A stretch of 64,000 nucleotides of DNA from Sulfurovum sp. (GTDB taxonomy: Bacteria; Campylobacterota; Campylobacteria; Campylobacterales; Sulfurovaceae), in contig JAJPEU010000015.1 in assembly GCA_021166685.1 (NCBI GenBank), forward strand, positions 62,001-126,000, written 5' to 3'. The first letter of the stretch is position 1; every line of letters begins with the position of its first letter. The notes below the pieces were generated by a model. The model saw only the letters and a program-made list of their open reading frames with translations. It searched no databases and was not told where the DNA came from. Position numbers and translations under genes: made by a program. This document shows, piece after piece, positions 57,729-64,000 of this stretch.

Positions 57729-59039
57729 ATGTCTATCAGTGTGGTTATACTCGCGGCTGGTCAAGGAACGAGAATGAAGTCGGCCATCCCCAAAGTACTT
57801 CATTCAATATCCGGCAAACCTATGCTTTTTCATGTCATTGATGCAGCCAAAATGCTCTCGGATGATATCACGGTCGTGCTTTATCATCAGGCAAACCGTA
57901 TCCAAAAAGAGATAGAGGCGCAATACAAAGGGATTTCTTTTCATAGGCAAAACGCCCAAGAGTTTCCCGGCACAGGAGGTGCGATGAGGGGAGTACATGC
58001 ACGACACGATAAAGTATTGATACTTAATGGGGATATGCCGCTTATGACGGCGGATTCTCTGCTTTCTCTTACGCGGGGTGACGCACACATCAACATGTCT
58101 GTCCTAAAACTTGACGATCCAAGCGGTTATGGGCGAGTCATCATCGATGAGGATAACGTACAGGAAATTGTAGAGGAAAAAGACTGCACATCCGCACAAA
58201 AAAAGATACAATCGGTCAATGGCGGTGTGTATTGCGTTAAAAAAGCAATACTGGAAAACTATATTCCCCGTCTAAACAACATCAACGCACAAGCAGAATA
58301 CTACCTCACCGACATCATCAAAATGGCAGTCGATGAACACAAAACAGTGCATCCTGTCTTTGTGGAGGAAGAAGAGTTTAAAGGAGTCAACTCCAAACTT
58401 GACCTGGCATCTGCCGAAGAGATTATGCAAAAACGCATCAGACACAGATGGATGAGAGAAGGCGTGAGTATGCGTCTGCCGGAGACGATTTACATTGACA
58501 GCCAAGCCGTATTTGAAGGGGAATGTATCCTTGAAAACGGGGTGTGCATCCAAGGAAAAAGCCGTCTTAACAATGCGCATATCAAAGCACACTCCGTCAT
58601 CGAAGAATCCTATATAGAAAATTCCGACGTAGGCCCCATGGGACGCATCAGGCCGCATTCAAAAATAATCAACACCCATATCGGGAATTTTGTAGAAATC
58701 AAAAAATCTACTCTTAGCGGTGTCAAAGCGGGACATCTGGCTTATATCGGGGATGCAACCATAGGCGAGGGAACCAATCTGGGTGCCGGAGTTATTACCT
58801 GCAATTACGACGGCAAAAGCAAACACAAAACAATCATCGGCAAAAATGTCTTTGTGGGAAGCGATACACAGCTGGTTGCGCCCGTTGTCATAGAAGACGA
58901 TGTGATGATAGCCGCCGGAACCACCGTCAACAAAAACATAAAACAAGGCGAGCTTGCTATCTCAAGGGCTCCGCTTAGAACCATACAAAACTTTTTTTAC
59001 AAGTTTTTTCTCACAGAGACCAGCAAGGAAGACAAATAA
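57729..59039 (+). CDS. glmU: bifunctional N-acetylglucosamine-1-P uridylyltransferase/glucosamine-1-P acetyltransferase
   Basis: 'ILAAGQGTRMKSAIPKVLHSISGKPM', hexapeptide domain 'GVITCNYDGKSKHKTIIGKNVFVGSDTQLVAPV'. Confidence 0.98.
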   Translation: MSISVVILAAGQGTRMKSAIPKVLHSISGKPMLFHVIDAAKMLSDDITVVLYHQANRIQKEIEAQYKGISFHRQNAQEFPGTGGAMRGVHARHDKVLILNGDMPLMTADSLLSLTRGDAHINMSVLKLDDPSGYGRVIIDEDNVQEIVEEKDCTSAQKKIQSVNGGVYCVKKAILENYIPRLNNINAQAEYYLTDIIKMAVDEHKTVHPVFVEEEEFKGVNSKLDLASAEEIMQKRIRHRWMREGVSMRLPETIYIDSQAVFEGECILENGVCIQGKSRLNNAHIKAHSVIEESYIENSDVGPMGRIRPHSKIINTHIGNFVEIKKSTLSGVKAGHLAYIGDATIGEGTNLGAGVITCNYDGKSKHKTIIGKNVFVGSDTQLVAPVVIEDDVMIAAGTTVNKNIKQGELAISRAPLRTIQNFFYKFFLTETSKEDK

Positions 59040-60308
59040 ATGCAGGTAGATTTGAAAAATAAAACGATTTTACTGGGTATCACGGGAAGCATCTCGGCCT
59101 ACAAAGCCTGCGATCTTGCAAGACTTTTTGTCAAAGCCGGTGCGCAAGTGCATGTCGTAATGACGCCAAGCGCTGAGCGGTTTGTTTCCGCATTGACCTT
59201 CGAGGCGCTTACACGAAATCCCGTACTCACAGAAAAAAGTGAAAGCTGGATTTCACAATTGAATCATATTGAGATAGGCAAAAAATGTGATGCGTTCATC
59301 ATTGCTCCTGCTACAGCCAACACAATCAATAAACTTTCTAAAGGAATTGCTGACAACCTCTTAACGCAGACTGCTCTGGCTTATGCAGGGCCCATCCTTG
59401 TTGCCCCTGCTGCGAATACTCAAATGCTCAAAAACCATTACACTGCGGGCAGCCTTAAAATGCTAGGCGTCAATGATTACACCATCATACAGCCTCAAGA
59501 AAAACTTTTAGCGTGCGGGGATGTAGGCTCGGGTGCACTGGCAGACCCTTCTGAAATCTTTTTTGAAACGGCAAAAGCCCTGCTCAAGGAGGATTTTTGG
59601 GAAGACAGGCGTATCGTGGTCACAGGCGGAGGCACCCGTGAAAAAATAGATGAAGTACGCTATATCAGCAATTTCTCTTCAGGAAAAATGGCAAAATCAC
59701 TCTGCCTAAGCCTCTATCTGAAGGGGGCAGATGTATGCTATATTACCACAACGGGAAAAGAAGGATTACCTCAAAATATCTACACCATAGAGGTTGATGA
59801 TACAAAAGAGCTTTTAGAGTACACGCAGGATGCAATTCGTGTAGCCAAAAAAGGAAAGATGAGCAAAGTCTCTATGAACAGCGGTGACCCCAGACATCTT
59901 ATACAGAAAGAGCCTTACCTTTTTATGGTCGCGGCCGTTTCTGACTTTACCCCCAAGTATCCGCAAAAAGGGAAACTCAAAAAAAGCCTCCTGGGCGACC
60001 TATGGAATTTGGAGCTAAAACAAACACCGGATATCCTTTCTGCTTTAAACAAAGAGGGTATTAAAACCATTGCTTTTAAAGCAGAAATGGATCCCGAGCA
60101 TGGTCTTGCCAATGCTGCGGCACTGCTTGAGCAAAAAGAGGTCGATGCAGTATGCTACAATCTTTTAGACAATAGCGAAAGCTTTGGGACAGAAGAAAAC
60201 GAAATTACATTTATCACAAAAGAAAATAAAACCGCACTAAAAAAAACCGACAAACTTACCCTTTCTGGATATATTCTTGACAAAGCAAAGGCACTTATAG
60301 ATGAGTAA
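59040..60308 (+). CDS. coaBC: phosphopantothenoylcysteine decarboxylase / phosphopantothenate-cysteine ligase
   Basis: 'LGITGSISAYKACDLARLFVKAGAQVHVVMTPSAERF', 'LLACGDVGSGALADP', 'TGGGTREKIDEVRYISNFSSGKM'. Confidence 0.96.
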   Translation: MQVDLKNKTILLGITGSISAYKACDLARLFVKAGAQVHVVMTPSAERFVSALTFEALTRNPVLTEKSESWISQLNHIEIGKKCDAFIIAPATANTINKLSKGIADNLLTQTALAYAGPILVAPAANTQMLKNHYTAGSLKMLGVNDYTIIQPQEKLLACGDVGSGALADPSEIFFETAKALLKEDFWEDRRIVVTGGGTREKIDEVRYISNFSSGKMAKSLCLSLYLKGADVCYITTTGKEGLPQNIYTIEVDDTKELLEYTQDAIRVAKKGKMSKVSMNSGDPRHLIQKEPYLFMVAAVSDFTPKYPQKGKLKKSLLGDLWNLELKQTPDILSALNKEGIKTIAFKAEMDPEHGLANAAALLEQKEVDAVCYNLLDNSESFGTEENEITFITKENKTALKKTDKLTLSGYILDKAKALIDE

Positions 60309-60987
60309 TACTCCTCTGCGGCATTTGGCCGTCATCATGGACGGTAACGGAAGATGGGCCGAGCAGCGCGGGCTGAAGCGCACCAGAGGACACGAAAAGG
60401 GCGCAGAAGTCATTCGCGATATTACTGCGTATTGTGCCAAACACCCCACGATAGAAACGGCTACATTTTACGCGTTTAGCACAGAAAACTGGAAACGCCC
60501 CAAAATAGAAGTGGAATTTCTTATGAAAATGCTGGACAGACACCTTAAAGAAGAATTATCCTCCTATCAAGAACAAGGTATCGCATTTAGGGCAATCGGG
60601 GATTTGAACGCTTTTTCAAAAACCTTACAACAAAGGATTCTGGATACTCAAGAGCAAACCAAAAACAATACAAACCTCACACAAATACTTGCACTCAACT
60701 ATGGAGGGCGCGCTGAAATCGCCTCGGCGGTCAATAGTCTTATTGCAAACGGAAAAAATATACTTACAGAAGAGGATATATCATCAGCGCTTCAAACACC
60801 TTATGCCGATATTGACCTGCTTGTGCGCACCAGCGGGGAACAGCGCATTTCAAATTTTTTGCTTTGGCAGCTGAGTTATAGCGAACTCTATTTTTCATCC
60901 ACTTTTTGGCCCGATTTTACCGCGAATGAATTGGATACAATCATCCAAAACTATCATCAGCGCGCAAGACGCTTTGGAGGCCTATAA
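60301..60987 (+). CDS. uppS: undecaprenyl diphosphate synthase
   Basis: 'VIMDGNGRWAEQRGLKRTRGHEKGAE', 'IDLLVRTSGEQRISNFLLWQLSYSELYF'. Confidence 0.98.
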   Translation: MSNTPLRHLAVIMDGNGRWAEQRGLKRTRGHEKGAEVIRDITAYCAKHPTIETATFYAFSTENWKRPKIEVEFLMKMLDRHLKEELSSYQEQGIAFRAIGDLNAFSKTLQQRILDTQEQTKNNTNLTQILALNYGGRAEIASAVNSLIANGKNILTEEDISSALQTPYADIDLLVRTSGEQRISNFLLWQLSYSELYFSSTFWPDFTANELDTIIQNYHQRARRFGGL

Positions 60988-61733
60988 TGCAAGAAGAAAT
61001 TCTGCTTTCCGTAGCCATAGCAGTGTTTATTTTTGGAATCGCCATCGGTTCCTTTTTAAATGTAATCATCTACCGTATCCCCAAGGGTGAAAGTATCGTT
61101 TTTCCGGCTTCAAAATGTCAAAGCTGCCATATGCCGCTTCGATGGTGGCACAATATTCCTCTCGTTTCATGGATTGCATTGCGCGGAAAATGTTATTTTT
61201 GCGGTGAAAAAATTGCTATACAGTATCCCATCCTCGAGCTGATTACCGGACTGATTTTTGCAGTGCTTTATATGAAAATAGGATTAGTATGGCATTTGCC
61301 TTTTGTGGCTGCTTCTTTTGCAGCACTCCTTGCTTTGGTGATGATCGATTTTAAATATATGGCTGTTCCGGATAACGTCAATGTTGCTGCCCTGATTTTT
61401 GCTTTGGTTCAGCCAGACTTCATACATGCCGTTTTGTATGCAGCCATTGCCGCGGGAGGACTTTATCTTATTGGGTTATTTTCTTCTTTTCTCGCAAAAA
61501 AAGAGGCAATGGGCAGTGCAGATGTCATTGTTGCCGGAACTATGGGTGCCCTTCTTGGATTTCCAAACTTTTTTATTGCCCTTTTTCTTTCGGCCATACT
61601 GGCGATGGTTCCCTCGTTGATCAATCGCGAAAGAGGCGTACCGTTTGTGCCTTTTTTGGCACTTGCAACACTGATTGTCTATCTTTATGACACACAAACA
61701 TTACATTTTATAGGAAAAATCGTCTATGGTTAA
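60987..61733 (+). CDS. prepilin peptidase / type IV leader peptidase family
   Basis: 'GIAIGSFLNVIIYRIP', 'CQSCHMPLRWWHNIPLVSWIALRGKCYFCGEKIAIQYPILE', 'MGSADVIVAG'. Confidence 0.95.
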   Translation: MQEEILLSVAIAVFIFGIAIGSFLNVIIYRIPKGESIVFPASKCQSCHMPLRWWHNIPLVSWIALRGKCYFCGEKIAIQYPILELITGLIFAVLYMKIGLVWHLPFVAASFAALLALVMIDFKYMAVPDNVNVAALIFALVQPDFIHAVLYAAIAAGGLYLIGLFSSFLAKKEAMGSADVIVAGTMGALLGFPNFFIALFLSAILAMVPSLINRERGVPFVPFLALATLIVYLYDTQTLHFIGKIVYG

Positions 61734-62745
61734 TATCAAAGGGTATATTTCAACCAATTTCACCAAAGCATTTTTGACAGTATTTCTTCCTTTTTTTCTT
61801 ATTATTTCCCTGGTATATCTTGTAAAAATAGCTTCACTTACGGCTCAGATACAAATCTCTTTTACAGAAATGTTTCAACTCTACAGCTATACATTGCCCG
61901 ATATCATTTTCTATACGCTGCCTCTTTCTTTTGTGGCAGCTTTGACAAATGTTCTCATGAGACTCTCTTTAGATAATGAGCTGATCGCGCTCTATGCACT
62001 TGGACTCAACGCAGACAAAATTCTTAGAAGCCTTTTTGTTCTGGGATTGCTTTTTTCACTTCTTCTTCTCTTTGTTTCTTTTTTGGCGATGCCCTTGAGC
62101 AAGCAATATTACCAATCCTTTAAGACAACCAAGCAGGCCGAGGCTAAACTTACTATTGTACCGGGCAAATTAGGTCAAAAGTTTGGGGATTACTATGTCT
62201 ATGTCAAAGAGAACAAAGATGATATTTTTCACACGATCGTCATCTATAATCGAACAAATAAAGACCAAGAGCAGTTTTTCTCTTCGCTTAGCGGCAAACT
62301 CAATAAAGAAAACAATCAAACTTCACTTTTACTCAATGAAGGATACGGATATACCTACACAAACACCAAGCTGCAGCAAGCCCAATACAAACGTCTTCAA
62401 GTTTACGATACAACTGTACAAAAAGATTTCCGCTATCAAGACATATTTAATTATTGGGCACAAGCAGCCGTCAATCAAAAATTAATGGGCAAAATTCTAT
62501 TTTTTATCTTTGTGAGTTTTATCCCCCTTCTTTGTGTCTATCCGATAGCCTCTTTTGCTATGATCAATCCGCGGTATGATGCCAATCATTCTTTTCTTAT
62601 TATTTTTACAGTGTCTCTCTTTTTTTATTTTATCGCATCTTCTTTGGACAAATGGGGAAATTTTTACATAGTGCTTTTAATGATTTTTACAATTGCGCTG
62701 TTTGGAAAATGGCTCTTTGCCAAACGCGTAGCTAAATATTTTTAA
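61726..62745 (+). CDS. LptF/LptG family permease
   Basis: YjgP/YjgQ-like TM layout; 'ISTNFTKAFLTVFLPFFLIISLVYLVKIASL', 'NELIALYALGLNADKILR'. Confidence 0.9.
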   Translation: MVNIKGYISTNFTKAFLTVFLPFFLIISLVYLVKIASLTAQIQISFTEMFQLYSYTLPDIIFYTLPLSFVAALTNVLMRLSLDNELIALYALGLNADKILRSLFVLGLLFSLLLLFVSFLAMPLSKQYYQSFKTTKQAEAKLTIVPGKLGQKFGDYYVYVKENKDDIFHTIVIYNRTNKDQEQFFSSLSGKLNKENNQTSLLLNEGYGYTYTNTKLQQAQYKRLQVYDTTVQKDFRYQDIFNYWAQAAVNQKLMGKILFFIFVSFIPLLCVYPIASFAMINPRYDANHSFLIIFTVSLFFYFIASSLDKWGNFYIVLLMIFTIALFGKWLFAKRVAKYF

Positions 62746-62758
62746 CAAAGGCGGTCCT

Positions 62759-63481
62759 ATGAGAGTAAAAGCCGTTATTGCCTATGACGGAAGTGCTTAC
62801 CATGGTTTTCAAAAACAAAACAGCACCTCACAGACTATTGCTTCAGCGATAGAAAAAGCGCTGCATTCTTTACACATAGACGCTCATATCGTTGCAAGCG
62901 GACGAACAGATGCAGGTGTTCATGCTACGGGTCAAATTATACACTTTGACCTGCCTGAATTCTGGTGCGATTTAGGCAAATTAAAGTCTATACTAAACAA
63001 AAAACTGCACGGTATCCGTTTTAAACATATCACTAAAGCATCCCAATCATTTCATGCACGTTTCAGTGCCAAAAAACGTCTTTACCGTTATGTGTTCAAA
63101 ACAGATGAACTTTCCGTCTTTGAAGAAAATTATATCTCTTGCTATGGCATTTTTGATAAAACATTGCTGCAGCAAGCACTTGCATGCCTTGAAGGCGAAC
63201 ATGATTTTGACTATTTTCATAAAACAGGAACAATCACCCATACCACGGTCAGGAAAATTTACCATGCGGCTTACAAAAAACATGGCCGTTACCATTTTAT
63301 CTATTTTCAGGCCAATGGATTTTTGCGTTCGCAAGTAAGGATGATGATAGATGCTGCTATGGCTTGTGCTTGCGGCACAATGTCCATAGAAGCCTTAGAG
63401 CAGCAACTTGCATGTGAAATACGACACACCACAAAACTTGCGTCGCCTGCCGGGCTCTATCTTGCCCGTATCACTTACTGA
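62759..63481 (+). CDS. truA: tRNA pseudouridine(38-40) synthase
   Basis: 'AYDGSAYHGFQKQ', 'ASGRTDAGVHATGQIIHFD', 'FLRSQVRMMIDA'. Confidence 0.97.
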   Translation: MRVKAVIAYDGSAYHGFQKQNSTSQTIASAIEKALHSLHIDAHIVASGRTDAGVHATGQIIHFDLPEFWCDLGKLKSILNKKLHGIRFKHITKASQSFHARFSAKKRLYRYVFKTDELSVFEENYISCYGIFDKTLLQQALACLEGEHDFDYFHKTGTITHTTVRKIYHAAYKKHGRYHFIYFQANGFLRSQVRMMIDAAMACACGTMSIEALEQQLACEIRHTTKLASPAGLYLARITY

Positions 63482-63495
63482 AACGTCAAATACGG

Positions 63496-63999
63496 TCAAT
63501 CAGTTGTTGTTTGGGGCAACGTCTCCACACTCGGAGTATCAACTTCGCTCTGCTGTACTTCTTTTGTTTTATCTTCTGCTGAAACAGTATGATTGACGTC
63601 AGGCGCTGAAACAGCAGGAGTTTCAGCCTCCAACTCAGGTTCACTGGCCGAAGGCTGTATTTCTTTTAGCTTCTTCATCTCTGCTTTCAGATCATCAAGC
63701 TCCTCGCTTATATCAAACATTTCATCATCAAGCTCTTGAACTTTAGCTACGTTTGCCCCGTGAACATACACCAGCTCGCCTCCGTCTTTGCCTTGCTTGA
63801 GAATAAGAGCAACAAACAAAAGAAGAAGAACCATGTAGGCAATCTGGATTCCCCTCTTGCTTAATACCATGGAGAACAATTTTGCCAACCACACAACCCC
63901 GGATGCCAACATCAGGTAGGTACCTAAGTTTTTGTGTCCCCTGAGTGCTTCCTGTCCCTCATCGCTTAACAGCTCAAAAGCTTCTTTTCCGTCCGTCAC
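63496..63999 (-). CDS. membrane protein with coiled coil, unknown function; may extend beyond window
   Basis: Two hydrophobic segments plus 'DDEMFDISEELDDLKAEMKKLKEIQ' coiled coil and acidic/Ser/Thr-rich tail; start lies at the window edge. Confidence 0.6.
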   Translation of the reverse strand: MTDGKEAFELLSDEGQEALRGHKNLGTYLMLASGVVWLAKLFSMVLSKRGIQIAYMVLLLLFVALILKQGKDGGELVYVHGANVAKVQELDDEMFDISEELDDLKAEMKKLKEIQPSASEPELEAETPAVSAPDVNHTVSAEDKTKEVQQSEVDTPSVETLPQTTTD

Positions 64000-64000
64000 T

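Noticed and set aside
57654-57803. N-terminal extension of trmA overlapping glmU
   Set aside because: The extension would overlap the divergent glmU start; sequence before 'LRCKHFGNCGSCGLY' lacks family similarity and a TTG start with upstream AAAGG is available.

Overview
The window is a gene-dense, AT-rich chromosomal segment of campylobacterotal (Sulfurimonas/Sulfurovum-like) character; this assignment rests on gene content and protein style only, with no database search. Most of it is housekeeping: metXY, guaB, gatA, ileS, hisD, fba, parvulin-type PPIase, nth, pepD, ABC-F, metH, lpxD, ilvBH, ilvA, ppx/gppA, glmU-coaBC-uppS-prepilin peptidase-lptF-truA. There is also a seven-gene tRNA cluster (Lys-Val-Asp-Lys-Glu-Val-Asp) behind a consensus sigma70 promoter, and a MarR-regulated tripartite RND efflux operon with two perfect palindromic operators. 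A second RND pump has a reduced adaptor, and a PhoH/PIN-HD-CHAD gene set follows the first pump. The most notable region is a compact minus-strand operon at about 33.7-41.3 kb. It encodes an Mre11/SbcD-like nuclease, a Rad50/SbcC-like ATPase with zinc hook, a PHP-domain/SMC-like ATPase (TrlF/Ppl-like), and a Cas4-like PD-(D/E)XK + DEDD (DUF2779-like) nuclease. It is a candidate DNA-processing or defence system. All assignments are from reading the sequence and translations; no searches were run.
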